Both the position numbers and the translations under genes were made by a program. Of a DNA stretch of 64,000 nt, positions 9,450 to 18,531 are shown one piece after another; the stretch's first letter is position 1; every line of letters starts with the position of its first letter. Source of the DNA: Clostridia bacterium. GTDB lineage: Bacteria > Bacillota > Clostridia > Oscillospirales > CAG-272. Below the pieces are notes generated by a model. It did not search any database and had not been told where the DNA came from. It worked only from the letters and a program-made list of their open reading frames with translations. The DNA lies in assembly GCA_017623355.1 (NCBI GenBank), contig JAGAPG010000010.1:1-64000 (forward strand). The letters are read 5' to 3'.

Positions 9450-10974
9450 TTGATATAATCCTTTTTCCCCATTCTATATCATCGCTTGAAATAGCGCCGA
9501 AAAGCCGTGAAAGAAGCAAATATATGATAGCTGTAACGGATATTTCCAAAATAGTAGACAGCTTGCTTATGGGGGTGAAAATAAAGATTGCTTTTGTAAT
9601 AAATGTAGAAATGATTATATTTAAAAGAGGCTTAAATACCCATTTTAAAACAGGAGTTTTGATTTTTGTTATGTCAAGCAGCTTAACAATGCTTAATGAT
9701 GTATTTAAAAGCTCCGTAATAAATATTACACCGATATAGCCCTTGATTCCAAAGCTCGGCAAAAGAGCCACAATAAGAACAACACTTATAAGAGAATCAG
9801 CTATATTGACCCGCATAGTATATAATTGCTCTCCAAGCCCCTTTAGCATAGCATCAACCGCGCCGTCAAGATACATAAGAGGGATAAGAGAGGAAAGAAG
9901 CTTTATAAATTCTCCCGCTTCGTAGCTTCCGTACAAAAAATATCCTATCTCATAAGAAAAGGAGATAAAAATTCCTGAAACCGCAATAGAAAAAAGTAAT
10001 GAAAAAGAAAATACCTTTGAAACGATATGTGATATTCGAGCAGTATTTTTTTGAGCTAACGATGCAGAAAGCTCAGGCACGAGAAGCGAGGAAAATGAAT
10101 TCAAAACACACGAAGGAAATAAGAGAACCGGAAACACCATCCCGTGCAAAATACCGTAGTTTGAAAGCGCCGAGGAAGCGCTTGCACCGCTTTTTTTAAG
10201 TCCCCACGGTATCGCAAGATGTTCAACCGTTGATAATGCGGCTCGAACATATGCACTGACTCCCAAAGGAAAAGCCGCAAAAAAAATCTTATCAAAAAAA
10301 CCGCTTTTTTCGAGAGATTTTGATTCGTTTCGAGAATGTATTCTTCTGTCGAAAAAGAATAGAATAACGTTTATTATAAGACTTGCAACCTCTGCTATAG
10401 CTCCTGCTGCTATAACAGAAATACACGCAAGCTCCATTCCCCATGGTGCTAATATGAATAGAAAAGCAAGAGTAAATCCTATTTTAACTCCGTTTTCGCA
10501 AAATTGAACGATAACGTTTTTATAGACTCTGCGAACAGCATAAAAATACCCGTTCAAAACACTGGAGATAGCGATAGGAAACAGGGTGAATGATAATAGC
10601 TTGAGAGAAGAAGCGGTTCGTATATCATCTAAAACGAAAGCGCCTATGTTTTTTGCGCTTATAAAAAGAATAAAGCCGGCAGATAATGAAAAAACGGAAG
10701 CATAAATAAAAGCGCTACGCATAATTTTCGGTGTATTACCGTCGTTTTTTGATATAGAAGCGGAAACCAGACGCACAACCGCTAAATTTATTCCCGATGT
10801 AGCAAGAGTAATAGCTAAGCCGTAAACACTCGTTGTAAGAGTTATAAGACCCATAGCCTCAGCACCTATTTTATTTGAAACAAAAATATTAAAGCTTACG
10901 CTTATAGCACGCATAATAATAGAAGCACACGATAATATCAAGGCATTCAAAAAGAATTTTTTAACCCCGTTCAT
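9433..10974 (-). CDS. Polysaccharide/lipid flippase, SpoVB/MurJ-like (MOP superfamily)
   Basis: Multi-pass membrane protein with about 12-14 hydrophobic helices and no soluble domain. The N-terminal pattern SNKIGAEAMGLI and the overall 513-residue length match the SpoVB/stage V sporulation protein B and oligosaccharide flippase group, which move lipid-linked wall precursors across the membrane. I chose the ATG at 10974 (MNGVKKFF), preceded by GGTGA, over a TTG five codons upstream. The position beside a cortex hydrolase fits a role in spore wall assembly, but this is only context. A general lipid II or polysaccharide flippase is the alternative. Confidence 0.82.
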   Translation of the reverse strand: MNGVKKFFLNALILSCASIIMRAISVSFNIFVSNKIGAEAMGLITLTTSVYGLAITLATSGINLAVVRLVSASISKNDGNTPKIMRSAFIYASVFSLSAGFILFISAKNIGAFVLDDIRTASSLKLLSFTLFPIAISSVLNGYFYAVRRVYKNVIVQFCENGVKIGFTLAFLFILAPWGMELACISVIAAGAIAEVASLIINVILFFFDRRIHSRNESKSLEKSGFFDKIFFAAFPLGVSAYVRAALSTVEHLAIPWGLKKSGASASSALSNYGILHGMVFPVLLFPSCVLNSFSSLLVPELSASLAQKNTARISHIVSKVFSFSLLFSIAVSGIFISFSYEIGYFLYGSYEAGEFIKLLSSLIPLMYLDGAVDAMLKGLGEQLYTMRVNIADSLISVVLIVALLPSFGIKGYIGVIFITELLNTSLSIVKLLDITKIKTPVLKWVFKPLLNIIISTFITKAIFIFTPISKLSTILEISVTAIIYLLLSRLFGAISSDDIEWGKRIISKEKPS

Positions 10975-11034
10975 TATATCACCACACAATCATTAAAATA
11001 TATGAGGTAAGTAAAACAAAAATTCAATAAAAAA

Positions 11035-11063
11035 TTGATTTTTATTTTGAAGTATGATAATAT
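11035..11063 (+). promoter_or_regulatory. Promoter of tcdA
   Basis: TTGATT (11035-11040), 17-bp spacer, TAATAT (11058-11063). An overlapping TATAAT is at 11061-11066. Confidence 0.55.
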
Positions 11064-11096
11064 AATATGTAGATTAAAATACCGAAGGAGTAGATT

Positions 11097-11795
11097 ATGG
11101 ATCGCTTTTCACGGACAAAAATGCTTTTTGGCGAAAAAGAAATAAGCTCTTTAGAAAATAAGAGAGTGCTTGTGTTTGGCGTCGGCGGTGTTGGAGGATA
11201 CGTATGTGAAGCTCTGGCAAGAAGTGGAGTGGGAACTGTCGATATAGTAGATAACGATACTGTTTCCGTATCAAATATAAATCGTCAGATAATAGCGCTT
11301 TCCTCGACTGTTGGCAGATATAAGGTTGATGTTATGAGGGAAAGAATGAAGGATATAAACCCGAACATAAGCGTTTCGGCATATAATTTATTCTACACAC
11401 CCGATATGTCGTGTAAATTTGATTTTTCCGGATATGATTATATAGTGGATGCAATAGACACGGTAAGCGGAAAAATAGGTCTTGTAATGCAGGCGAATAA
11501 TGCAGGAGTACCGATAATCTCATCAATGGGCGCGGGAAATAAAAAAGACCCTACGCTTTTTAAGGTAGAGGATATATACAAAACAAGCGTGTGTCCCCTT
11601 GCAAGAGTTATGCGTACTGAGCTTAAAAAACGAGGAATAAAAAAGCTTAAGGTGGTTTATTCCGAGGAAAAGCCTCAAAGAGCGATAGCTCCGGAAAATA
11701 CCGAGGGAAAGATTCCGCCTGCGTCGTGCGCCTTTGTTCCGTCGGTTGTCGGCTTGATAGTTGCATCGGAAATAATAAAGGATCTTATAAAATAA
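11097..11795 (+). CDS. tcdA: tRNA threonylcarbamoyladenosine dehydratase (ThiF/E1-like)
   Basis: Predicted to cyclise the t6A37 base of ANN-decoding tRNAs in an ATP-dependent reaction. The nucleotide-binding GVGGVG is at residues 28-33, followed by the E1-family acidic DIVDND and the N-x-x-R-Q motif (Asn60/Asn62-Arg63-Gln64). The start RFSRTKMLFG is characteristic of the TcdA/CsdL branch and not ThiF or MoeB. There are no C-terminal CxxC zinc pairs of the MoeB type. Length 232 is right for Gram-positive TcdA. The ATG follows GAAGGAG. The gene stands alone between two terminators. Confidence 0.9.
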   Translation: MDRFSRTKMLFGEKEISSLENKRVLVFGVGGVGGYVCEALARSGVGTVDIVDNDTVSVSNINRQIIALSSTVGRYKVDVMRERMKDINPNISVSAYNLFYTPDMSCKFDFSGYDYIVDAIDTVSGKIGLVMQANNAGVPIISSMGAGNKKDPTLFKVEDIYKTSVCPLARVMRTELKKRGIKKLKVVYSEEKPQRAIAPENTEGKIPPASCAFVPSVVGLIVASEIIKDLIK

Positions 11796-11824
11796 AAAAT
11801 GCTCACGTTTTGTGAGCATTTTTA
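11796..11824. terminator. Bidirectional terminator between tcdA and the Cys-Asp protein gene
   Basis: Stem AATGCTCAC / GTGAGCATT with loop GTTTT, flanked by A and T tracts on both sides. Confidence 0.9.
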
Positions 11825-11833
11825 AATTATTTA

Positions 11834-12265
11834 TTATTCAGCGTCTGAAAATTTCTTTCCGCAAGCAGGGCAGATAAGATCCTCAGGATCAAGCTCGTTG
11901 TCGAAGCAGATGGTTTCAGAGCAGTGAGGACACATAGCCTCCATAAAATCCTCGTCACAGTCACAATCACAATCGCAGTCATCACAGTCACAATCACAAT
12001 CGTCGCAATCACAGTCATCATCGCAATCGCAGTCACAATCATAAATGTACTCTTCAGCCTCGCCAAGATCATGATCTACCTCTTCGATGTAATCACCAAG
12101 AGTAGCAACCTCATCATCAAGATCAGCAACGGTTTCGCAAATGTCGCCGAGAAGATCGATAATAGCATTGAGAACCTTGCCCTCGGGTTTTGTTGCGTCA
12201 AGGTTAAGGCCTTCAGCAAGCCCCTTTATATAAGCACATTTTTCGAGTATATCCATTTCGTTCAT
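11834..12265 (-). CDS. CD1247-like protein with Cys-Asp repeat and C-terminal zinc ribbon
   Basis: Function unknown. Residues 1-70 (ILEKCAYIKGLAEGLNLD, then acidic helices) resemble the CD1247 N-terminal domain of Clostridia. Residues 76-104 are an almost pure Cys/Asp tract with 12 Cys and 17 Asp, mostly alternating. A C-terminal ribbon CPHC (112-115) ... CPAC (132-135) probably binds one zinc. The usual homologues, from memory, carry Asp/Glu without this density of Cys. The start ATG follows AAAGGA. It lies 25 bp after efp, on the same strand, in the conserved pepP-efp-CD1247 order, so it is probably cotranscribed with efp. Metal or redox binding by the tract is an inference. Confidence 0.85.
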   Translation of the reverse strand: MNEMDILEKCAYIKGLAEGLNLDATKPEGKVLNAIIDLLGDICETVADLDDEVATLGDYIEEVDHDLGEAEEYIYDCDCDCDDDCDCDDCDCDCDDCDCDCDCDEDFMEAMCPHCSETICFDNELDPEDLICPACGKKFSDAE

Positions 12266-12290
12266 TTTAAATAATTCCTTTCTTGATAAA

Positions 12291-12854
12291 TTATTTATTT
12301 ACGCGCTCAAGATATTCACCTGTTCTTGTGTCGATCTTGAGTAAATCGCCTTCGTTTATGAAGATCGGAACTCTAATTACAGCTCCTGTTTCGAGAGTAG
12401 CAGCCTTAGTAACGTTTGTAGCTGTATCACCGCGAACACCGGGCTCTGTTTCGGTAACTACGAGATCAACGAATGTAGGGGGCTCAACTGCGAAAACCTC
12501 GCCCTTGAAGGAGGAGATCTTGCAAAGCTCATTTTCCTTTACGAACTTAAAGTTGTCACCAAGCTTGCTTGCATCAATAGGAGTTTGCTCGTATGATTCC
12601 ATATCCATAAAATAATAAAGGTCTCCGTCATTGTAGAGGTATTGAAGCTCGCGACGCTCAACAACTGCATTTTCAAACTTTGCAGTAGGGTTGAAGGAGG
12701 TTTCACGAATAGTACCTGTAACAACATCCTTGTATTTTGTTCTTACAAAAGCAGCTCCTTTACCGGGCTTTACGTGTTGGAATTCGATAACCTGGTATAC
12801 CTTACCTTCCATTTCAAAGGTAACACCGTTTCTGAAATCACTTGCTGTTAACAT
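12291..12854 (-). CDS. efp: Translation elongation factor P
   Basis: Relieves ribosome stalling at consecutive prolines. I start at [10 protein letters not shown] (12854), where GGAAA precedes at normal spacing; the open frame extends upstream without support. The KOW-like N-terminal domain carries the loop KPGKGAAF with Lys32 at the tip, the residue modified in many bacteria. The C-terminal OB domains end with the conserved [19 protein letters not shown]. Length 187 is usual. It sits between pepP and the CD1247-like gene, a common Clostridia arrangement. Confidence 0.96.
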   Translation of the reverse strand: MLTASDFRNGVTFEMEGKVYQVIEFQHVKPGKGAAFVRTKYKDVVTGTIRETSFNPTAKFENAVVERRELQYLYNDGDLYYFMDMESYEQTPIDASKLGDNFKFVKENELCKISSFKGEVFAVEPPTFVDLVVTETEPGVRGDTATNVTKAATLETGAVIRVPIFINEGDLLKIDTRTGEYLERVNK

Positions 12855-13017
12855 AAAAAACATTTCCTTTTCTGGCATTTTATTTTTTAAAAATCGATCA
12901 GCCACGATCAATTTACGTCAAGGCAGAATTATGCCCTTAATATACATTAGTATTTTACTATAAATTAATAGATATTTCAATAGGTAAATGCAATATTTTT
13001 GCCTTTTTTGAAAAAAA

Positions 13018-14082
13018 TCAGTAAATTTCTATAAGATTTTTAGGAGAATGGGTGAGATTTTCTATTTTATCCTTGCGAATTACTACAAGATCCTCGATTC
13101 TTACTCCGCCAAATTTGGGAATATAAATTCCGGGTTCGACAGTAACCACATTACCGCAAACTAAAATTTTATCACATCTGGGAGAAAGAGAAGGCGTTTC
13201 ATGTATCTCAAGACCAACGCTATGTCCAAGAGAGTGACCAAAGCAGCCCTTGTAATCTCTGTAAATGATATCTCTTGCAGTCTTATCTGCATCAGAGCAT
13301 TTAATACCTGCTTTTAAAAACTCAAGAGCATTTGTCTGAGCCGAAAGAACAGTATCGTATAATTTCTTCATTTCAGATGTAGCCTTGCCTAAACAGACGG
13401 TTCGCGTCATATCGGAATGATACCCGTCAACGACACAGCCGAAATCCATGGTAAGAAATCCCTTTTTAAGCTTTGTGTTTTCAGGAACTCCGTGTGGCAT
13501 AGATGACTTTTCGCCGCTTATAGCGATAGTATCAAAGCTTTTATCGGAAGCTCCGTTTTTTCTCATAAAATATTCAAGCTCCAAGGCAACGTCACATTCA
13601 GTCATTTCAGGGCTTATTATCTTCAAAATATGTTCAAAAGCAAGATCAGTTATGCGTTGAGCCTCTCTTATAGAGCAGATCTCTCGCTCATCCTTTATTT
13701 CACGCATTTTTGATACCGTATCTCCGATTTCTATCAGCTCAGCGTTAAAATTAGTGCAAAGACGCTTAAAATCTGCAACGCTCATAGAGAGATCCTCGTA
13801 TCCTATTCTAATGAGCTTTTTATCGTTTATTACATCAATAAGCTCATCCTTGAAGGATTTTTGAGGAGCGATAACCTTGCAAAAGCTACCCAGAAGCTCG
13901 TTTGCAATCTCGGTATAGCGAAAATCCTCAAAGGCAAATATTTCATCTTGGGTTATCAAAATCGCTCCGTCGGGATTTTCAAAGCCGGTAAAATATCTGT
14001 GTGAAACACTTGATGTCAAATATATAGCATCTACTCCCAATACTTCAAACGAGGAACGCAGAGCATTGAATTTTTTGATCAT
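13018..14082 (-). CDS. Xaa-Pro aminopeptidase, M24 family
   Basis: Metallopeptidase predicted to release the N-terminal residue from X-Pro peptides in the cytoplasm. The N-terminal creatinase-like domain spans about residues 1-120 (YLTSSVSHRYFTGF). The C-terminal pita-bread domain has the two-metal ligands in MDFGCVVDGYHSDMTRT (about 210-226), HSLGHSVGLEIHE (about 275-287) and the EPG motif TVEPGIYIP. Length 354 matches the short PepP/YqhT group. The start follows GAGGTGAT. Upstream of efp on the same strand, as in many Firmicutes. Confidence 0.93.
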   Translation of the reverse strand: MIKKFNALRSSFEVLGVDAIYLTSSVSHRYFTGFENPDGAILITQDEIFAFEDFRYTEIANELLGSFCKVIAPQKSFKDELIDVINDKKLIRIGYEDLSMSVADFKRLCTNFNAELIEIGDTVSKMREIKDEREICSIREAQRITDLAFEHILKIISPEMTECDVALELEYFMRKNGASDKSFDTIAISGEKSSMPHGVPENTKLKKGFLTMDFGCVVDGYHSDMTRTVCLGKATSEMKKLYDTVLSAQTNALEFLKAGIKCSDADKTARDIIYRDYKGCFGHSLGHSVGLEIHETPSLSPRCDKILVCGNVVTVEPGIYIPKFGGVRIEDLVVIRKDKIENLTHSPKNLIEIY

Positions 14083-14138
14083 AAAATCACCTCGACTATT
14101 ATTTTAACATAATAAAAGCTATTATTCAAGCAAAAAAC

Positions 14139-14167
14139 TTGACAAAGCCTTGAAAAAATGATATTCT
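14139..14167 (+). promoter_or_regulatory. Promoter of the lipoprotein gene
   Basis: TTGACA (14139-14144), 17-bp spacer, TATTCT (14162-14167). Confidence 0.75.
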
Positions 14168-14188
14168 ACCTTAAAAGGAGCTGATACC

Positions 14189-15229
14189 TTGAAAAAAATA
14201 TTTTTTTTACTAATCTTGATAATGTTTTTGCTTGCTTTTATGGCGTGTACTGTGCAGGAAGATATAATTTTTGATGACGATGAGGGCTCAAGTCAAAAAA
14301 TGCAAAGCTCTGAACAAGAAAAAACGACAGAGGATCAAGAATCATACGACGAATCTCTTGAAAGCCGAGAGGATGAATCAACAGAAGCGACGAGTGAGGA
14401 AACGGCTGAGCAGACCGAATGTGAGCAAAGCTCGGAACTTGAATATGAATCTTCGATTGAAAGCAACGTTGAAGAACCGATTGAAAGCAGTGAAGAGGAC
14501 TCATCAAGTGAAATTATTGACACTCCCCCCGAAAAAATAACGGAAATCGGAAATTTTTCGACAGTATCGGGTACTGTTGAGGCATATGACAGACTTCGCC
14601 AGATGTCACTTTCTGCCGCCGTATATAATATTGGAAGCGTTTATACCGATACAGAGCTTTCAAGCGTGAGATCAAGTGCGGGAAAGATAGTTCTGGGCGG
14701 ATCTCTTACCTATAGGAATGCGGCAAAGCTTATGAAGCATTATCTTGACGGAAGCGGCGAGAATTTCATAATAGATATGATAGCGTTCCTTTCAGACCAA
14801 ACGGCTTTGCAAAACAGAAATGCAGATATCGAAAAGGCACTTCGCGCGGCAGAAATCTTGGCATGTGAGGGAGAGATTGTCGATATTTATCAAATGCAAG
14901 AGAGTATTTTCCATAATCTCTCGGGTGATTGGAAATATGCGCTAGGCTCGTATTTCACATCTATGGAAATGAATAATGTTACATTCGACGGAGAAATATA
15001 TACCGCTATTCTTAAATATGAGGCGATAGATTTTTACAATTGGGATGAAGGAAATTCATCTGCTGTATTTACAGGTACAATAGCGAATATCGTGGGCGAT
15101 ATCTCACCTAAGGATCTTCATCAGCTTCACAAGGCAGGAATGGCTCAGGAATTTCTTTCCGTTGGCGAAATAACATACGAGCTTTCTTGGAGATTAGGCG
15201 ACAACGCAGAAACAGCAATACAAAATTAA
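14189..15229 (+). CDS. Lipoprotein with long Ser/Glu-rich linker, function unknown
   Basis: The TTG at 14189 is preceded by AAAGGAG at 8 bases. The N-terminus is a lipoprotein signal (FFLLILIMFLLAFMAC), so the mature protein should be anchored outside the membrane through Cys20. Residues about 30-115 are a low-complexity linker of Ser, Glu, Gln and Thr, which could span the wall. The C-terminal ~220 residues look globular and mostly alpha-helical, with an IVGDISPKDLHQLHKAGMAQEF segment, and I do not recognise a family. A copy of the same kind of linker occurs in the lipoprotein at 52522. No neighbour suggests a role. Confidence 0.75.
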   Translation: MKKIFFLLILIMFLLAFMACTVQEDIIFDDDEGSSQKMQSSEQEKTTEDQESYDESLESREDESTEATSEETAEQTECEQSSELEYESSIESNVEEPIESSEEDSSSEIIDTPPEKITEIGNFSTVSGTVEAYDRLRQMSLSAAVYNIGSVYTDTELSSVRSSAGKIVLGGSLTYRNAAKLMKHYLDGSGENFIIDMIAFLSDQTALQNRNADIEKALRAAEILACEGEIVDIYQMQESIFHNLSGDWKYALGSYFTSMEMNNVTFDGEIYTAILKYEAIDFYNWDEGNSSAVFTGTIANIVGDISPKDLHQLHKAGMAQEFLSVGEITYELSWRLGDNAETAIQN

Positions 15230-15259
15230 AATAATTTTTGAAATAAAAATATAAAATTC

Positions 15260-15288
15260 TTGAATTTATATTTTTGATATGTTATACT
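15260..15288 (+). promoter_or_regulatory. Promoter of the sugar isomerase/dehydrogenase pair
   Basis: TTGAAT (15260-15265), 17-bp spacer, TATACT (15283-15288). Confidence 0.7.
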
Positions 15289-15319
15289 TTTTATAAGAAA
15301 AAATTGTGAGGTACATAAT

Positions 15320-16138
15320 ATGAAGCTTGGAACAATGGTAAGCCTCGGCGAAAATGTAGTCGAGAAAATAAAAGATGTAAAAAAATTCGGACTTGAAAGC
15401 TTTCAGCTTTGTTGCTGGAACTTTGATTTTATGACAGACGAGTATGTAGAGAAGGTTCTTTCGGCAACAAAGGAAACAGGACTTGAAATAAGCGCGGTAT
15501 GGTGCGGCTGGAGCGGTGAGGCTCAATGGAATTTTGCCCGTGGATATAATACGCTCGGTATAGTACCGACATATTTCAGAGCACAAAGAATTTCCGAGCT
15601 TAAAAAGGGCTCTGATTTTGCTAAAAAGCTTGGAGTCGAGGATTTTATAACGCATATGGGCTTTTTGCCAGAGAATCCTGATACAGACGAATTCCGCGCA
15701 GTAGTTATAGCTATTCGAGATATTGCTGAATACTGTAAGGCAAACGGTCAGTATCTTCTTTTTGAAACAGGTCAAGAAACTCCTATTACTCTTAAAAGAA
15801 CCATCTTAGAGGTGGGAACCGGTAATCTCGGCATAAACCTTGATCCTGCAAACCTTCTTCTTTACGGAAAGGCAAATCCCTGCGATGCAGTTGATATTTT
15901 TGGAGATTATGTAAGAGGTGTTCACGGTAAGGACGGAGAATATCCTACAGATCCTAAATACCTTGGCGAGGAAAAGAAAATAGGTGACGGACGCGCTAAT
16001 TTCCCTGTTCTTATAAGGAAGCTCAAGGAGCACGGATATAACGGATCTATCACTATCGAAAGAGAGATAGACGGAGATAAACAAATAGAAGATATTTTAT
16101 ATGCAAAAAAATTCTTGGAGGATATTATAAATGGCTGA
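15320..16138 (+). CDS. Sugar phosphate isomerase/epimerase (TIM barrel, AP-endonuclease-2 family)
   Basis: Xylose-isomerase-like barrel predicted to epimerise or isomerise a sugar or inositol-like compound with a divalent metal. Candidate metal ligands are Glu in LLFETGQET, Asp in NLDPANLL, His in GVHGKDGEYP and the late Glu in SITIEREIDGD. Length 272 is typical of the IolE/IolI-like group. It overlaps the following Gfo/Idh/MocA dehydrogenase by eight bases. The two products probably act on the same sugar, since this pairing recurs in carbohydrate catabolism loci (context inference). The substrate is unknown. Confidence 0.88.
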   Translation: MKLGTMVSLGENVVEKIKDVKKFGLESFQLCCWNFDFMTDEYVEKVLSATKETGLEISAVWCGWSGEAQWNFARGYNTLGIVPTYFRAQRISELKKGSDFAKKLGVEDFITHMGFLPENPDTDEFRAVVIAIRDIAEYCKANGQYLLFETGQETPITLKRTILEVGTGNLGINLDPANLLLYGKANPCDAVDIFGDYVRGVHGKDGEYPTDPKYLGEEKKIGDGRANFPVLIRKLKEHGYNGSITIEREIDGDKQIEDILYAKKFLEDIING

Positions 16139-17111
16139 GATAAGAGTAGGACTTATCGGCATTGGCGGAATGGGCGGATGCCACTATGGAAACTATAAGG
16201 ATGTTAAGGGCGCGAAGCTCGTTGCGGTTGCTGATGTTCGCGAGGATATGGCAAAGGAAAAAACAAACGGCACGGGAATCACCGTTTATAAGGATTATAA
16301 GGAAATGATCGAGAAGGAAAATCTCGATATGGTAGATATATGCACACCGAGCTATATGCACGCTGATATGGCTATTTACTGCCTTGGAAAGGGTCTTCAC
16401 GTTCTTTGTGAAAAGCCTATGACTATCAATGAGGATGAGGCAAAGAAGGTTCTTGAGGCTGCATCAAAAACTGATAAATACTTTATGGCTGCTCACGTTG
16501 TGAGATTTATGGCACCTTACGCATATTTGAGGAGTGTTATTGAAAGCGGAGAGCTTGGAAAGCTTTTGCGTCTTGATATGAAGCGCATTTCCGGTATTCC
16601 TACATGGAGCTGGGAGGATTGGATGAGAAAAGAGGATCGTAGCGGCGGAGTCGTTACAGACCTTTCTATCCACGATATAGATTACGTCCAAAGTATTTTG
16701 GGTATGCCCGACAAGATAATGTCTGCAAAATATTCGTTCAGAGAAAACAATGATTTCGTTCAGACAGAAATGATATACGGAGATACGCTTGTTTCCTGCG
16801 AGGGCACTTGGTATAACGCACCTGTAAGCTTCAGAGCTATTTATACAGCAGTATTCCAAAACGGAATAGTTGACAGTACCGCTGACGGAATTTACAAAAA
16901 CGGCAAAAAGATAGAGGACGAAAAGAAGGAAGAAGCAAAGGAGCTTGATCTCGGTATCAACATCAGCAATGATAACGGATATCTTAACGAGATCCAATAC
17001 TTCGTTGACTGCGTAAACAAAGGAGTTTCTCCTGATTTCGTAACTCCCGAAAGCTCTGCTAATACGATAAAGCTCGTAGACGAGATAAAGAGAGTAGCAG
17101 TTAAATTCTAA
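16131..17111 (+). CDS. Gfo/Idh/MocA family NAD(P)-dependent oxidoreductase
   Basis: Predicted sugar or cyclitol dehydrogenase. The N-terminal Rossmann motif is GLIGIGGMGG (about residues 7-16), and the family motif EKP (CEKPMTI, about 91-97) carries the catalytic-site lysine. A second conserved region is HDIDYVQSILG. Length 326 is usual. It overlaps the preceding TIM-barrel isomerase gene and shares its promoter. The pair ends at a strong terminator. Substrate unknown. Confidence 0.92.
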   Translation: MAEIRVGLIGIGGMGGCHYGNYKDVKGAKLVAVADVREDMAKEKTNGTGITVYKDYKEMIEKENLDMVDICTPSYMHADMAIYCLGKGLHVLCEKPMTINEDEAKKVLEAASKTDKYFMAAHVVRFMAPYAYLRSVIESGELGKLLRLDMKRISGIPTWSWEDWMRKEDRSGGVVTDLSIHDIDYVQSILGMPDKIMSAKYSFRENNDFVQTEMIYGDTLVSCEGTWYNAPVSFRAIYTAVFQNGIVDSTADGIYKNGKKIEDEKKEEAKELDLGINISNDNGYLNEIQYFVDCVNKGVSPDFVTPESSANTIKLVDEIKRVAVKF

Positions 17112-17118
17112 AAATCAA

Positions 17119-17166
17119 AAGCAAGCTCTATTGAACTACTGTTCATTTTAATGAGCTTGCTTTTTT
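17119..17166. terminator. Bidirectional terminator between the dehydrogenase and spoVAE
   Basis: Stem AAGCAAGCTC / GAGCTTGCTT with an inner TGAAC-TACT-GTTCA hairpin, then a T run. It also closes the minus-strand spoVA operon. Confidence 0.85.
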
Positions 17167-17167
17167 A

Positions 17168-17536
17168 TTATCGCTTTGGCTTTCCGGAAACAATAAGAGA
17201 TGCTATAAATCCGAGTATAAGAGCGAGAGTTATCCCACCTGAAGTAGCGGTAAGACCGCCTGTCAAAGCTCCGATGATGCCCTTTTGATCAACAGCCTCG
17301 CGCACTCCGTTGGCTATTGCGTATCCAAAACCGGTCAATGGAACGGTAGCCCCTGTGCTTGCCAGCTTCACTAAAGGCTCATAAAGACCTATAGCCGTGA
17401 GAAAAACTCCTGCACATACGTATGCAACGAGTATCCTTGCAGGTGTTAGCTTTGTTTTATCAATTAGTATTTGTGCAATAACACATAAAATGCCACCTAC
17501 AAGAAACGCAAATAAATAATTTAAAAATATTTCCAT
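17168..17536 (-). CDS. spoVAE: Stage V sporulation protein AE
   Basis: Membrane subunit of the SpoVA channel that moves dipicolinic acid (DPA) into the forespore and out at germination. The start is the ATG at 17536 (MEIFLNYLFAFLVGG), preceded by AAGGTAG and two bases after the spoVAD stop; the open frame upstream is spurious. Several hydrophobic helices and the SpoVAE motif VPLTGFGYAIANGV are visible. Length 122 fits the short SpoVAE (SpoVAEb) of Clostridia. Last gene of spoVAC-spoVAD-spoVAE. Confidence 0.93.
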   Translation of the reverse strand: MEIFLNYLFAFLVGGILCVIAQILIDKTKLTPARILVAYVCAGVFLTAIGLYEPLVKLASTGATVPLTGFGYAIANGVREAVDQKGIIGALTGGLTATSGGITLALILGFIASLIVSGKPKR

Positions 17537-17538
17537 AA

Positions 17539-18528
17539 CTACCTTCCAATATGAACAAGATGCGCGATCGAAGGGATGCTTTGCCCTTGATAAAGAGTCA
17601 TAGGATTCATAAGAGCACCTGTTCCAATAAAAAGAATATCCTTTATTGCACCCGATTGCATATTTTTTAGAATATTTCCGGCAAGCACACTTGCACTGCA
17701 ACCGCATCCTGATCCTCCGGCGTGCTTGTCCTGAGAAAAGCGATCGTATATCACAAGACCGCAATCAACGTGATTTTTTCTTATATCCAAATCGTTTGAA
17801 AGAAGCAGATCCTTAAGTATCTCGCTTCCTTCATATCCAAGATCTCCCGTTACGATCATATCAAAATCCTCGACTCTGTGGCTGGAATTTTGAAAAAATC
17901 TTAAAATCGTATCTGTGGCGGCAGGCGCCATAGCAGCGCCCATATTGTTAATATCCTTTACACCCATATCTATGCTTTTACCAAATACTGCGGATTTGAT
18001 CTTTATATCACCTTCGCGACCGAGAACAAATGCTCCCGAGCCTGTAACAGTCCATTGAGATGTTGGTGTGCGCTGCCCGCCGTATTCAAGAGGAAAACGA
18101 AACTGCCTTTCACTTGAACAGAAGTGAGAGGAGGTAACGGATGCGCATTTATCACACACACCCCCGCTCAAAAGCGCTCCGCCAAGTGCTAACCCCAAGG
18201 CACAGGTGGAGCAAGCGCCGTATATTCCTACATAAGGAATATTGAAATCCAAAAGACCGTATGTTGAGCCTACGCACTGGTTCAAAAGATCCCCTGCAAT
18301 AAGAAGCTCTATATCGGTTGCACTTAATTCAGCCTTTTCTAAAGCTCCTTTAAGAGCTAATCGTTGCATTTCGCTTTCGGATTGCTCCCAGCTGCTTTTT
18401 CCAAACATATCGTCCTCACAATACTCGTCAAAGCATTCTCCAATAGGACCTTCCTTTTCGCTTTTTCCTACTACCGAGTAATAGGAAAGAATACTCGCTG
18501 AATTTTTAAAATCAATGATTTGTTGCAT
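17539..18528 (-). CDS. spoVAD: Stage V sporulation protein AD
   Basis: Soluble, thiolase-fold subunit of the SpoVA system that binds DPA in Bacillus. Visible landmarks are GIYGACSTCALGL (the thiolase nucleophile-region equivalent), SSHFCSSERQFRFP and GGSGCGCSASV. Length 329 is normal. The start follows GAGGTG. It lies between spoVAC and spoVAE with three bases to spoVAC and two to spoVAE, so the three are one transcript. This is strong evidence that the organism makes endospores. Confidence 0.96.
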   Translation of the reverse strand: MQQIIDFKNSASILSYYSVVGKSEKEGPIGECFDEYCEDDMFGKSSWEQSESEMQRLALKGALEKAELSATDIELLIAGDLLNQCVGSTYGLLDFNIPYVGIYGACSTCALGLALGGALLSGGVCDKCASVTSSHFCSSERQFRFPLEYGGQRTPTSQWTVTGSGAFVLGREGDIKIKSAVFGKSIDMGVKDINNMGAAMAPAATDTILRFFQNSSHRVEDFDMIVTGDLGYEGSEILKDLLLSNDLDIRKNHVDCGLVIYDRFSQDKHAGGSGCGCSASVLAGNILKNMQSGAIKDILFIGTGALMNPMTLYQGQSIPSIAHLVHIGR

Positions 18529-18531
18529 ATT

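Noticed and set aside
11924..12274. Plus-strand protein opposite the Cys-Asp repeat gene (Val/Ile/Thr-rich)
   Set aside because: A mirror of the Cys/Asp codon repeat, without a ribosome site; the minus-strand gene has clear domains.
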